Assembly: GCF_000368925.1 (NCBI RefSeq)
Contig: NZ_KB849755.1
Span: 1,170,620-1,234,619, forward strand
Reading direction: 5' to 3'
Length of the DNA stretch: 64,000 nt
DNA from: Acinetobacter bereziniae LMG 1003 = CIP 70.12
GTDB lineage: Bacteria; Pseudomonadota; Gammaproteobacteria; Pseudomonadales; Moraxellaceae
Part shown: one piece after another, positions 51,820 to 60,691 of the stretch
Position numbering within the stretch: the first letter of the stretch is position 1
Layout of the letters: each line of letters opens with the position of its first letter
Made by a program: the position numbers and the translations under genes
The notes under the pieces: generated by a model
Database searches by the model: none
What the model was told of the DNA's origin: nothing
The model's input: only the letters and a program-made list of their open reading frames with translations

Positions 51820-52662
51820 CTATTCCTTGAGTTGATCCAAAGCTGTCCCCTGTACAGGATTTCTTTTCCAATAATAAGGTTGAAAAAACCGCAGCAACAA
51901 ACGCCACGGTGTCATCCAGACGATACGCGCATTGCGCTTATTATTTTGGCTTACACGTTTTGCCAAATAACCACACACTTGCTCAGGTGGGTCGATCACA
52001 AACATAAATAGCCATTTCATTTTGTGCCAGTTTTTAACTTCACCTTGCTGCCAAGAAGAAATCAACAAATCTGTTGCCACCATTCCAGGGCTTAAGGTAC
52101 CAATCAAAATATTGCTTTGCTTGGCTTCTTTATTTAATGCATGATTTAGATAGGCAACTGCCCGTTTACTGGTTGCATAAGGCGTCATTCCTGCACTCCA
52201 TTCACCACGGCTACCCCAACCTTCCATATTAAAAATTTGCCCAAAACCTTGTTGAGTCATACCTTTTAATGCCACTTGTGAACCCAACATCGTACCAAGT
52301 ACATTGGTTTTAATCACATTTTCTATGTCAGTATGAGTAATGTCTGTAAAGGCGCTTGCTGCATTACACGTACCAGCATTATTGATCCAGACATTAACCT
52401 GACCAAATTTTAAAATTGTTTCATCCCATAATTTTTGGAGATCTTCATAATGAGCCACATCACAACAGACGCCACAAATTCGCTGAGCTGAATAACGTAC
52501 CCCTAAATCAGCAACTACTTGATTGAGTTGAGTACTATTCCGTGCTGAAATCATGACTGACCAACCCAGCTTTAAAAAAGCTTCCGCTAAGCCTAAACCA
52601 ATTCCACGAGTTCCACCGGTAATCACGATAGATAAAATTTGATCAGAATTTGAAACAATCAA
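51820..52662 (-). CDS. Short-chain dehydrogenase/reductase (SDR)
   Basis: A 280-residue SDR. SIVITGGTRGIGLGLAEAF is the nucleotide loop; VNVWINNAGTCNA and MTPYATSKRAVAYLNHALN carry the NNAG and Tyr/Lys motifs. A basic, Trp-rich C-terminal region (RIVWMTPWRLLLRFFQPYYW) may touch the membrane. I choose TTG 52662 with GGAG 6 nt upstream; the longer frame (from 52713) has no ribosome site. The substrate is unknown. Confidence 0.85.
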   Translation of the reverse strand: MIVSNSDQILSIVITGGTRGIGLGLAEAFLKLGWSVMISARNSTQLNQVVADLGVRYSAQRICGVCCDVAHYEDLQKLWDETILKFGQVNVWINNAGTCNAASAFTDITHTDIENVIKTNVLGTMLGSQVALKGMTQQGFGQIFNMEGWGSRGEWSAGMTPYATSKRAVAYLNHALNKEAKQSNILIGTLSPGMVATDLLISSWQQGEVKNWHKMKWLFMFVIDPPEQVCGYLAKRVSQNNKRNARIVWMTPWRLLLRFFQPYYWKRNPVQGTALDQLKE

Positions 52663-52811
52663 AATATTCTCCACTGACCTGTTCAACCAAGCTAAGTAAA
52701 TGTGAATTAACAACCATACAATCTAAGCTCAATTTAGGACATTTGACCTGACAGAAGCAATTTTTAAGATAGAATCTGAGGTATCGAAAATAAATAAATT
52801 ACTTAAATCAC

Positions 52812-52910
52812 ATGAATCATCATTTTTTTCTTGGAACTTTAATCATTTTTCTTGTTGGGTGTCATGAAAAGCCTGCCACGTCAATAGAAGATAAAGCAAC
52901 TGGTCAATAA
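52812..52910 (+). CDS. Very small putative lipoprotein (32 residues)
   Basis: ATG 52812 encodes a hydrophobic N-terminus ending in a perfect lipobox LVGC at Cys17 (MNHHFFLGTLIIFLVGCHEK), then a 15-residue polar tail. It resembles small entericidin-like lipoproteins in size only. Its stop overlaps the stop of the convergent J-domain gene. There is no strong Shine-Dalgarno; it could also be a truncated remnant of a longer lipoprotein. Confidence 0.42.
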   Translation: MNHHFFLGTLIIFLVGCHEKPATSIEDKATGQ

Positions 52911-54097
52911 TATCTTTTCCGCAATAAGGATTTTAATTCCGCTCTATCACTAAAAATTTCTAAAGCACGCTCTGCTCTTTCAAGATTTTTTTTGATGATC
53001 AATACATCTTTATCAAATTTTTTATATAAATCTTTTACTTTAATCCTACCTAGTGAATGCATATCGATATGGTCATTCCAATCGAAAGAGTAAATAATAT
53101 CATCAATTTTAGACTGAAGTTCTTCAGCTTGTTCTTCCAAGTTAATATTGTAAAACTCTAATTGTTCTTTAGCTAAATTATTAAATTTTTCTACACTTGC
53201 GGTAAACTCAATTTGATATTTGAGTAAAGCAAATAGATCCTTGTTTTCATAAGCTTGATTAACACGCTGTAATATTTCCGTTTTCTCAATTTTTCTCTCT
53301 TCATTCTGCTCGCGATCAGGATGAATCAAAGACGCAATTTTCAAATAAATATTTTTAAATGACTGGTTAGCTTTTTGTTTAGCCAATGCTCTTTTCTCAG
53401 CTAATTTCTTTTGCTTATCCTTTTCGTTTTTCAATTTTCTTTCATAATCATCTCTATCCGTTTTATTTAATTGCTTTAAAAACTCTTGCTCACGATCTTT
53501 TTCCATTTTTTCATGCAATTTTTCTATAAAATCATCATGATCATATAAATTAAATTCAAAATCAAAGTAATCAGACTCAACACCTAATTTGCTTGCCATC
53601 ATTTCAATGAAAGCACGTTTATTAATTTCGTCTAGCCGCTCGGCTGTCAATTCTTCTTGGTCTACTATATTCATTTCCTCGAGCTGATGTTCTTTTATAT
53701 CCGCTTTAAAAAATTCATCTTCAGATATTTCATAGCTAGATAATATCTTTTCAACTAATTCAAATTGCTTTTCAGAAAGTGTATCCACAATCATCAATTG
53801 ACTAGCAACGGACTCAATCAAATCATCTAATCTCAAAGCTTGGGTTTTAGCCCATTTTGTTTCTAGTTTATGTTTCCACAATATTTCCAATTGTTGGAAC
53901 ATTATTTGGTGTAATTCAGCATATTTAGGGAGAATCTCACCACTGGCACGTTTTTGTATATCATTTTGTGCATGCTCCCATTCACTTAGCAACACTTTAA
54001 GCTGTTCGACTTTTTTAATAAGACGATTAAATTTTTTTTGCTTTGGAGAAAGATTCTCAGAATTCTGTTTCAAAAGAACATCTAATTTTAAGCTCAT
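52904..54097 (-). CDS. Coiled-coil protein with a J-like domain
   Basis: A 397-residue highly charged protein. Residues 1-60 and 190-245 are predicted coiled coil by composition (EKMEKDREQEFLKQLNKTDR, EKDKQKKLAEKRALAKQK). At about 245-295 lies a J-domain-like unit: KNIYLKIASLIHPDREQ with the diagnostic HPD at 259-261, then TEILQRVNQAYENKDLFALL as helix III. This would recruit an Hsp70 such as DnaK. The J-like domain lies near the C-terminal third rather than the N-terminus. The partner and role are unknown; no chaperone genes are nearby. Confidence 0.75.
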   Translation of the reverse strand: MSLKLDVLLKQNSENLSPKQKKFNRLIKKVEQLKVLLSEWEHAQNDIQKRASGEILPKYAELHQIMFQQLEILWKHKLETKWAKTQALRLDDLIESVASQLMIVDTLSEKQFELVEKILSSYEISEDEFFKADIKEHQLEEMNIVDQEELTAERLDEINKRAFIEMMASKLGVESDYFDFEFNLYDHDDFIEKLHEKMEKDREQEFLKQLNKTDRDDYERKLKNEKDKQKKLAEKRALAKQKANQSFKNIYLKIASLIHPDREQNEERKIEKTEILQRVNQAYENKDLFALLKYQIEFTASVEKFNNLAKEQLEFYNINLEEQAEELQSKIDDIIYSFDWNDHIDMHSLGRIKVKDLYKKFDKDVLIIKKNLERAERALEIFSDRAELKSLLRKRYY

Positions 54098-54353
54098 GGG
54101 TCAATATAAATAGGAAAATCGACTTGAACTATAATATTTCTTATCTATTAGGGGAAGTTTATTTTAATAAATTAAAATAGAATCAACAACATATCAACCA
54201 AAAATTATGATAAGTTTTGACTTTAACCTATCTTTATTCAGAACGTAAGAAAATAAACTGTCTCCGATATAGTTGATACGGTTCAAAGCTTAGGAAATAA
54301 ACATATTCAAATTATATAGTAGCTTCCTAAACCTTATAGGAAGATAATCCTCT

Positions 54354-54989
54354 TTATTCTTCATCGGCAAAAATCGCATTTGCACCAATTACTTTAGAAA
54401 TTTTAAGTTTATTTTGTTCTTGCAAAATATAGATTTTTTGTTTGATTGAATCACTGGTGAAGCTTCCATTCAGGTTTAATACAATAGGGGCTTCACTCAA
54501 TGAACCTTTGCCACGATACTCTTGATTGATATTATTGGTCGTAGCTTGATTCACAATCACAAAATAACCTGTAATACCTTGTGCTTGACCACATGCCAAG
54601 CTCTGTGGTGCCCAATCACCAAATTGAATAACAGAGTTAAAATGATAACCTTTATGTTCTAAGAAGTTTTTCTGTTGTGGCGTGGTGATTGGGAAGTTCA
54701 AAACTTTCTGTTGTCCTTTCCAGTTGATCAGCAATTGACTGGATGAACAAGAGTCCCGTATCTGCCCCGCACTTCCTGATTCTGCTCCATCTATTGAATC
54801 ATCACATTGTGAAATGACTTGAAATGTGGCATCACCACAGTTCAGTACTTTAGAACGATAAGTTTTATATTGGGTAGTTTGAGCAAAAAGTGAATGAGAT
54901 AAAAAGCTGAGTACAAAGCAACAGGTTACGGTTTTAAGATAATAACTGCAAAAATGAGAAATCATGCTTTTTATATTGATCATTAACAT
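54354..54989 (-). CDS. Exported protein of unknown function
   Basis: About 211 residues, with a signal peptide ending LSHSLFAQ (about residue 37 from the first ATG). ATG 54965, eight codons on, gives a more normal signal. The mature part has several cysteines (LNCGDATF, SQCDDSIDG, DSCSSSQ, LACGQAQG) and no recognised domain. A separate transcription unit is likely. Confidence 0.68.
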   Translation of the reverse strand: MLMINIKSMISHFCSYYLKTVTCCFVLSFLSHSLFAQTTQYKTYRSKVLNCGDATFQVISQCDDSIDGAESGSAGQIRDSCSSSQLLINWKGQQKVLNFPITTPQQKNFLEHKGYHFNSVIQFGDWAPQSLACGQAQGITGYFVIVNQATTNNINQEYRGKGSLSEAPIVLNLNGSFTSDSIKQKIYILQEQNKLKISKVIGANAIFADEE

Positions 54990-55199
54990 TCTTTAATTCT
55001 ATATCAAATATTTACTTACAACTCTGAAAAATATCACTAAACCCTCCTAAGCACATGAAATTATTAATGATAAAAATTAAACTGAGTGTTGAAATTATTT
55101 TCAGCCTATATTAAACCTGTCATTACACAACAAAAGCTTGATTAAAATACATATTTTAAAAATAATGATAACCAAATCACAAAATAATTAGGTAAAACG

Positions 55200-55685
55200 A
55201 TGAAAGATATCATAATTTTTATTTCAAGCATGCTGTCCATATTGTTGGCTCAAATGAGTCACGCCACACTTCCCAAAATACCTGAAGAAACCCAAATAGA
55301 GATTTTTAAAAGTGCAAAATTTAAAAAAACCAATCTAGGTTGGGAAAGCCGTTGTAGTTTAGGCAATATTTCATATTATGGTGATTTGAATAAAGATGGT
55401 CGCCCTGATGCAATTGTGGTAGATGGTGGTATTGGATGCTATGCCGACACAGGGATTGGATTTTATATTGTCACTCAACAAACTGATCGGAAATGGGTTC
55501 GAATTTTTAATAGTCGCGGTCAACCTGAATTTCTTTCAACTTTAGGTAGACATGGTTGGCCAGATATTGCCATCAATGATGGATCAAAATGTTTTAACGT
55601 GTATAAATGGAGCGGACAAAAATTTGAAAAGGATCGTTTGGAATACAAAAACAAAGCATGTTCAAGCCCTACAGTGCAAAAGTAA
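55200..55685 (+). CDS. Exported protein with one FG-GAP/EF-hand-like repeat
   Basis: A 161-residue protein with signal peptide MKDIIIFISSMLSILLAQMSHA. The segment YYGDLNKDGRPDAIVVDGG (about residues 60-78) has the D-x-N-x-D-G-x-x-D pattern of calcium-binding FG-GAP/VCBS repeats, and GWPDIAINDGSKCFNVYKWSG looks like a partner strand. The whole resembles periplasmic proteins of unknown role. It stands alone. Confidence 0.7.
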   Translation: MKDIIIFISSMLSILLAQMSHATLPKIPEETQIEIFKSAKFKKTNLGWESRCSLGNISYYGDLNKDGRPDAIVVDGGIGCYADTGIGFYIVTQQTDRKWVRIFNSRGQPEFLSTLGRHGWPDIAINDGSKCFNVYKWSGQKFEKDRLEYKNKACSSPTVQK

Positions 55686-55998
55686 GACTCTTTTTTGAAT
55701 TTCATTGATACAACTGATCGGATTGTTTTTAAGTGCGAATTTTATTTTTAACACTCAACATTCAACTATAAAAATTAACTTAATAAATATCAATGTCTTA
55801 AAAATTAAGCCATGTCGTGTTGTTGCATCAACTTAGTGCAATAATTCCAATTTAGTGCAGGCTTTTGCTTTATATCGAGTCTTAATAATATTTTGAATTT
55901 TTTGATCTATTTTTTCATACAGTCAGATACTTCACGAATAGATTTGCTTGGTTATACTTGAACCAATTTGTGACATATAGCACCAAAAAGAATCGTAT
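55686..55998. other. Intergenic region before amtB, 313 nt
   Basis: AT-rich with no gene seen. TATACT at 55953-55958 is a possible -10 for the ammonium transporter gene, with only weak -35 matches. I recognise no sigma-54 (GG-N10-GC) site, which would be expected for a strictly nitrogen-controlled gene. Confidence 0.4.
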
Positions 55999-57186
55999 AT
56001 GCAAAACGTTGATCTTCTCTTTCTTTTGCTTGGCGCAGTGCTTGTACTCGCTATGCATGCAGGATTTGCTTTTTTAGAATTGGGAACAGTTCGTCATAAA
56101 AATCAAGTCAACGCACTCAGTAAAATCATTACTGACTTTTCAATCTCAGCAATCGCCTATTTTTTTATTGGCTATTATATTGCTTATGGGCAGCATTTTT
56201 TCCATACAGGCACCACGCTATCCGCTGAACACGGCTACAATTTGATGCGTTGTTTTTTCTTGCTAACCTTTGCTGCTGCTATTCCTGCAATTGTTTCAGG
56301 TGGTATTGCAGAGCGTGCAAAAATGCGCTCTCAAGCCATTGCTACGCTTTTTATTGTCGCTTTGGTTTATCCCTTCTTTGAAGGCATTGCTTGGAATGGC
56401 AACCTTGGATTGCAAAAATGGTTAGCAGATACATTTGGTGCAGGATTTCATGATTTTGCTGGTTCAGTGGTTGTTCATGCTATGGGTGGATGGATTGCAT
56501 TGGCAGCAGTTTTACTCCTCGGTGCACGCAATGGGCGTTATAAAAAAGATGGACGTGTCAGTGCACACCCACCATCTTCAATTCCCTTCCTGGCATTAGG
56601 TTCTTGGATCTTAATTGTTGGTTGGTTTGGCTTTAACGTGATGAGTGCTCAACGTGTTGATGCCATTTCAGGTTTAGTTGCGATTAATTCACTGATGGCG
56701 ATGGTCGGCGGTACACTTTCTGCAAATTTCTTTGGCAAAGAAGATCCTGGCTTTTTACATAATGGTCCATTGGCTGGCTTAGTTGCAATCTGTGCTGGTT
56801 CAGATGTCGTTCATCCAATTGGTGCGCTGCTCATTGGTATCTGTGCAGGTTTTATTTTTGTCAAATTGTTCACTTATACACAAAACAAACTTAAAGTTGA
56901 TGATGTTTTAGGGGTATGGCCTTTGCATGGGGTATGCGGTGCTTTTGGTGGCATTGCTGTTGGGCTATTCGGACAACAATGGTTGGGAGGAATCGGAGGC
57001 GTATCCATGATCTCACAAATCATTGGTACACTGCTTGCCATTTTGCTTGCGCTTGCAGGTGGATTTGCTGTCTATGGTATACTCAAAGTCACTATGGGTA
57101 TTCGCCTATCGCAAGAAGATGAATTTCGTGGAGCAGATTTATCCATACATAAAATTTCAGCAAACTCTGAGGATGCGATGTTTTAA
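55999..57186 (+). CDS. amtB: Ammonium transporter (Amt family)
   Basis: A 395-residue polytopic protein with 11 expected helices. GFAFLELGTVRHKNQVNAL in helix 1, GIAERAKMRSQ, the pore histidine region GSVVVHAMGGWIAL (His160) and GVWPLHGVCGAFGGIAVGLF (second pore His) are characteristic. Two residues at the periplasmic ammonium site seem to differ from classical AmtB (ELG-VRHKN in place of YGGLVRKKN). No glnK gene is beside it, unlike the usual glnK-amtB pair. Confidence 0.88.
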   Translation: MQNVDLLFLLLGAVLVLAMHAGFAFLELGTVRHKNQVNALSKIITDFSISAIAYFFIGYYIAYGQHFFHTGTTLSAEHGYNLMRCFFLLTFAAAIPAIVSGGIAERAKMRSQAIATLFIVALVYPFFEGIAWNGNLGLQKWLADTFGAGFHDFAGSVVVHAMGGWIALAAVLLLGARNGRYKKDGRVSAHPPSSIPFLALGSWILIVGWFGFNVMSAQRVDAISGLVAINSLMAMVGGTLSANFFGKEDPGFLHNGPLAGLVAICAGSDVVHPIGALLIGICAGFIFVKLFTYTQNKLKVDDVLGVWPLHGVCGAFGGIAVGLFGQQWLGGIGGVSMISQIIGTLLAILLALAGGFAVYGILKVTMGIRLSQEDEFRGADLSIHKISANSEDAMF

Positions 57187-57217
57187 TATTTAACATTTTA
57201 TTCTATTTTTCATTTTT

Positions 57218-57242
57218 AGCGGCTTTCACAGCCGCTTTTTTA
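57218..57242 (+). terminator. Terminator after the ammonium transporter gene
   Basis: AGCGGCT-TTCAC-AGCCGCT is followed by six T. Confidence 0.88.
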
Positions 57243-57501
57243 TATTTTATTTAAATGACAATAAATTAATCTCCATGCCCATTATTTATCATCAATATTT
57301 CATTATGATGGATTGCTATTTTATGAGACTTTTTACTGAAATAATAAGTAGAATGATAATCACTTAAAGTTGAATCATTTTTATTATGAACAGACATCAA
57401 ACTCGTCAGTTCTTTTAATGAGTTGGTTAATTAAGTCTGATTTAAGTTTATTTTTTTCTAATAGCAAACGATTAAAATGATTCAACTGAGTGATCCTTTT
57501 C

Positions 57502-58185
57502 ATGCCTTTTTTAGAGTCGCATAAATTCTTTTTAAAAAACAGTTTATTATTGGGAATACTATTTTTAATATTATTATTCATGTTCCCGGTTGGTGGTGCA
57601 ATTGATATGCAGTTAATCCACCCTTGGATAGATTCTGCTGGAAATTTTCCATTAAAAAATAACTGGTTTTTAGTAGAAATCAATCACAAATTGATTAAAC
57701 ATTTGGTCATTGGTTTTTTTGTCATTATCCTACTCTCATGGATTGCTTCTTTTAAGTTTGATCAACTCAAAGCCTTTAAATGGCAACTTGGTTATTTATT
57801 TTGGGTCAGTGTTTTATCTACTGTTTTGATTGGATTATTAAAATCACACTCAGCACATGCATGTCCATGGTCGATGACTGAATCTACTGCATTTGGTTAT
57901 GTTTGGGATTTTTCTGCAACCCAAGGTCATTGTTTTCCAGGTGGTCATGCAAGTACAGGTTTTTCACTACTCACAGGATTTTTTGTTTTTAGAAAATCGA
58001 ATCCTAAAATCGCCTATTTTTTCTTATGTTTAGGGCTTGTTCTTGGCTTTATTACAGGTTGGGGACAAATGATGCGTGGAGCACATTTCCTTAGCCATAA
58101 TCTTTGGACAGGTTGGATTATTTATACGTTTAATTTATTGGTCTATCGTATTTTCTATAATAAATTTAGAACCGCAATCCAATAA
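57502..58185 (+). CDS. PAP2-family membrane phosphatase near pmrCAB
   Basis: About 227 residues with some six hydrophobic helices. The PAP2 motifs are LLKSHSAHACPW, HCFPGGHASTGFSLL (catalytic His) and MMRGAHFLSHNLWTGW. Similar proteins include LpxE/LpxT-like lipid A phosphatases or phosphotransferases. Location within 5 kb of pmrCAB hints at a lipid A role, but this is inference. ATG 57502 is used; GTG 57490 would add four residues. The ISAba125-like element starts 17 bp after its stop. Confidence 0.85.
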   Translation: MPFLESHKFFLKNSLLLGILFLILLFMFPVGGAIDMQLIHPWIDSAGNFPLKNNWFLVEINHKLIKHLVIGFFVIILLSWIASFKFDQLKAFKWQLGYLFWVSVLSTVLIGLLKSHSAHACPWSMTESTAFGYVWDFSATQGHCFPGGHASTGFSLLTGFFVFRKSNPKIAYFFLCLGLVLGFITGWGQMMRGAHFLSHNLWTGWIIYTFNLLVYRIFYNKFRTAIQ

Positions 58186-58201
58186 CAACTTTTCGTTATA
58201 G

Positions 58202-59288
58202 GGCAGAGTAAAACTTGAAGTGCGACATAAACCACCTAATTAATTTAAAGGGTTTATGGAGTATATAAAATTGTCATACCATCATCTTAACTTTGAAGAT
58301 CGTACTGCATTAATGCTTGAGTCAAGAAAAGAAGGCTTTTCAGCCAGAAAATTTGCTGAACTCATTAAAAGACATCCTAGTACGATCTATCGTGAGCTTA
58401 AAAGAAATAGCATCAATGACGTTTATCAAGCTCGATATGCTTCTGATAACACCTTCGCTAGACGTAGACGTGGTCACAGAAAACTCAAAATCGATTCAAT
58501 CCTCTGGAAATTTATTGTTGAAGCGATCCGTTGTTTATGGTCTCCTCAGCAAATAGCAAAGCGTTTAAAGACATTTCCTGATTTGGATCAAACAATGAAT
58601 GTAAGCCATACAACGATTTATTCAACGATACGAGCATTACCAAAGGGTGAGTTGAAAAAAGACTTATTATCCTGTCTGCGTCATGAAAATAAAAAGCGAA
58701 AAGCTAACGGTGAACCTAAAAAAGATTCTATATTACAGGATATTAAAACTATTCATGAGCGCCCAGCCGAAGTTCAAGAAAGAAAAATACCGGGTCATTG
58801 GGAAGCTGATTTAATTAAAGGTAAAGACAATAAAAGTTCGATAGCAACACTTATTGAACGAAATACACGGCTCTGTATCTTGGCAACATTACCTGATGCA
58901 AAGGCAGAATCAGTGCGCAAGGCTTTAACTGAAGCTCTGAAATATTTACCTGCAGAACTGCGTAAAACGTTGACCTATGACCGTGGACGCGAGATGTCAG
59001 AACATAAAATACTCGAAGAAGATTTAGGCATAGATGTATATTTCTGTGACCCACATTCACCTTGGCAAAAAGGCACATGCGAAAATATGAATGGTTTAAT
59101 TAGGCAATATTTACCTAAAGGGATTGATTTAAATCAGGCAGATCAGCATTATTTAAATCAAGTTGCCATGTCACTGAATACTCGTCCTAGAAAGGCGTTA
59201 GATTGGCTTACACCATTAGAGAAATTTGCTCAGCTTGTTGATTATCATATGGCTTTTGAAACTGTCGCACCTCATGTTTGAATTCGCC
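58202..59288 (+). mobile_element. ISAba125-like IS30-family insertion sequence, intact
   Basis: 1087 bp. The left end GGCAGAGTAAAACTTGAAGT... and the reversed right end GGCGAATTCAAACATGAGGT... match in 20 of 26 positions, the innermost being GTGCGACA. The trinucleotide TAG lies directly outside each end (58199-58201 and 59289-59291), the 3-bp duplication expected for this group. It contains one intact transposase gene. Known copies of ISAba125 drive neighbouring genes from outward promoters. Confidence 0.93.
58256..59281 (+). CDS. IS30-family transposase (ISAba125-like)
   Basis: A 341-residue transposase with an N-terminal helix-turn-helix (GFSARKFAELIKRHPSTIYREL), and the DDE domain: first Asp in GHWEADLIKGKDN, second Asp in LTYDRGREMSEH, and Glu in WQKGTCENMNGLIRQYLPKG. 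It reads almost the same as the ISAba125 transposase from memory. Complete, no frameshift. Confidence 0.94.
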   Translation: MEYIKLSYHHLNFEDRTALMLESRKEGFSARKFAELIKRHPSTIYRELKRNSINDVYQARYASDNTFARRRRGHRKLKIDSILWKFIVEAIRCLWSPQQIAKRLKTFPDLDQTMNVSHTTIYSTIRALPKGELKKDLLSCLRHENKKRKANGEPKKDSILQDIKTIHERPAEVQERKIPGHWEADLIKGKDNKSSIATLIERNTRLCILATLPDAKAESVRKALTEALKYLPAELRKTLTYDRGREMSEHKILEEDLGIDVYFCDPHSPWQKGTCENMNGLIRQYLPKGIDLNQADQHYLNQVAMSLNTRPRKALDWLTPLEKFAQLVDYHMAFETVAPHV

Positions 59289-59456
59289 TAGGGTCAAGGT
59301 CGCAGGATGACTCTTTGGCTGTTCTAAATCATCATAAATTTTAATATTTATACATTATAGTCAATCTGTTAAAACGCATTGAGTAAAATATAATTTTTCT
59401 TAATCAATAAAATCAATGTGATAAAAATATTATTGAAAGATTTTAAACTTTCATTT

Positions 59457-59657
59457 TCACACTTTACAGCTAAAGTTTAAATAAATTTGCGCAGGTGATG
59501 CTTCACTTTTCTCAACCATTTTTTGTTCAACGGCATTCTTGCGCTGCAAACAAAACAGTGCTTTGTTTTGTTCACGCTCCTTATTCAACATAGCAACATC
59601 CATATCACCATTATAGAAAGACCGTCTATAACTCAACAATATAAAATAGAGACTCAC
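59457..59657 (-). pseudogene. Possible gene remnant (66 codons)
   Basis: The frame reads like the C-terminal end of a real protein: MDVAMLNKEREQNKALFCLQ and then EKSEASPAQIYLNFSCKV with normal codon use, but there is no proper ribosome site or domain at its start. It may be the 3' end of a gene lost by rearrangement, or chance. Confidence 0.25.
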
Positions 59658-59663
59658 TAAGGT

Positions 59664-59706
59664 TTCTAGTAATTTGTATAAAAACCATAAAGTTCATTGG
59701 ATACGA
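59664..59706. repeat. Dispersed intergenic repeat, copy 2
   Basis: TTCTAGTAATTTGTATAAAA... to ...ATTGGATACGA, about 88 percent identical by eye to 25911-25952 in the same orientation, with one base inserted. Confidence 0.55.
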
Positions 59707-59860
59707 TCATTTTTAATTAATGAAAGAGATCAAATGAATAATTCAAAAGGCTGAAATTTTACAAAATTTAAATATTAAATTATTAAACTAATCTTAATTT
59801 TTACAATTTAATATATTTTGATTATACTCAAAACAATTTAGTAATGTTATGCGTGTAAAT

Positions 59861-60658
59861 ATGAGTAATTTTTCTAAATTTCTCCGTAATACCCTTAAAG
59901 CTCAAGACTCAAATATCCAACCATATCAATTGGATAACAGCAAAGTGTGGCTTAAAAAAGCTTCAGAACGACACTCTGCATGGATTTATATGCCATTAAA
60001 ATGGGTTGCACGCATTCTTAATATTGAAGCTTTAACTCCAATTCCTAACTATGGTGGAAGTAAGTCAATTTATTGTGAAGTTCATCGTCTCACTGAATTA
60101 CAGTCATTAGGTATTCCCACACCTCAGATTTTAGCGAATTGCTCTCAAGGTCTATTGATTGAAGACGCTGGTGATCAGGTCATGCAACTTGACCAAGCAT
60201 TGATTAGAATGGAGGGCAATACAGCGAAAAAATTAGAATTCTTTCGTGAAGCAATTTCAGCAATTCAAGCAGTTCACCAGAAAGGAAGTTATCTCAGCGA
60301 AGCTTTTGCGCGCAATATTTTAGTCAATCACCACAAAGAATTTACTTTTATCGACTTTGAAACAGACCCAGGCGAAATGCTAGATCTAGAAACTTGCCAA
60401 ATTCGTGATTGGTTATGTTTTATTTTTTCAACAGCATTCCGTTTCAATGATGATGAAATTGCACAAGCGTGTGATATTTTTATTGCTGAAATCTACCCAT
60501 GCAAATCGAAATATAATGAAATCTGTCGAATTGGGAACAAACTCAATTGGGTTGCAAATTTTAGTTTAGAAAAATTAGGGAGTGATGGGCGAAGAATGCA
60601 TAAATGCCTGACATTTTTCCAGTATATGAAAAAGAATGAACCACTTCCTTTGATTTAA
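59861..60658 (+). CDS. LPS-kinase-like (BUD32/InaA-type) phosphotransferase
   Basis: About 265 residues with a protein-kinase-like fold of the lipopolysaccharide kinase type. PNYGGSKSIYCEVHRLTELQS fits the N-lobe with a Glu; AFARNILVN is the catalytic-loop equivalent and FTFIDFETDPGEM the metal-binding D-F-E. The usual catalytic Asp of the HxD motif is replaced (SYLSEAFARN), which is also seen in some InaA-like proteins. ATG 59861 is used; ATG 59849 would add four residues. It is convergent with pmrB, so a role in LPS phosphorylation is suggested only by fold and place. Confidence 0.75.
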   Translation: MSNFSKFLRNTLKAQDSNIQPYQLDNSKVWLKKASERHSAWIYMPLKWVARILNIEALTPIPNYGGSKSIYCEVHRLTELQSLGIPTPQILANCSQGLLIEDAGDQVMQLDQALIRMEGNTAKKLEFFREAISAIQAVHQKGSYLSEAFARNILVNHHKEFTFIDFETDPGEMLDLETCQIRDWLCFIFSTAFRFNDDEIAQACDIFIAEIYPCKSKYNEICRIGNKLNWVANFSLEKLGSDGRRMHKCLTFFQYMKKNEPLPLI

Positions 60659-60691
60659 AAGGACATGGTTCATTTATTGAGGAATTTGAGA

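Larger units (their letters stand above)
59289..59848. other. Region between the IS30 element and the LPS-kinase-like gene
   Basis: 560 nt. It starts with the right TAG duplication. TTGAAT at 59278-59283, inside the IS end, could be an outward -35, but no good -10 lies 16-18 bp on. A minus-strand frame at 59457-59657 is discussed separately, and a dispersed repeat lies at 59664-59706. The rest is AT-rich. Confidence 0.5.
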
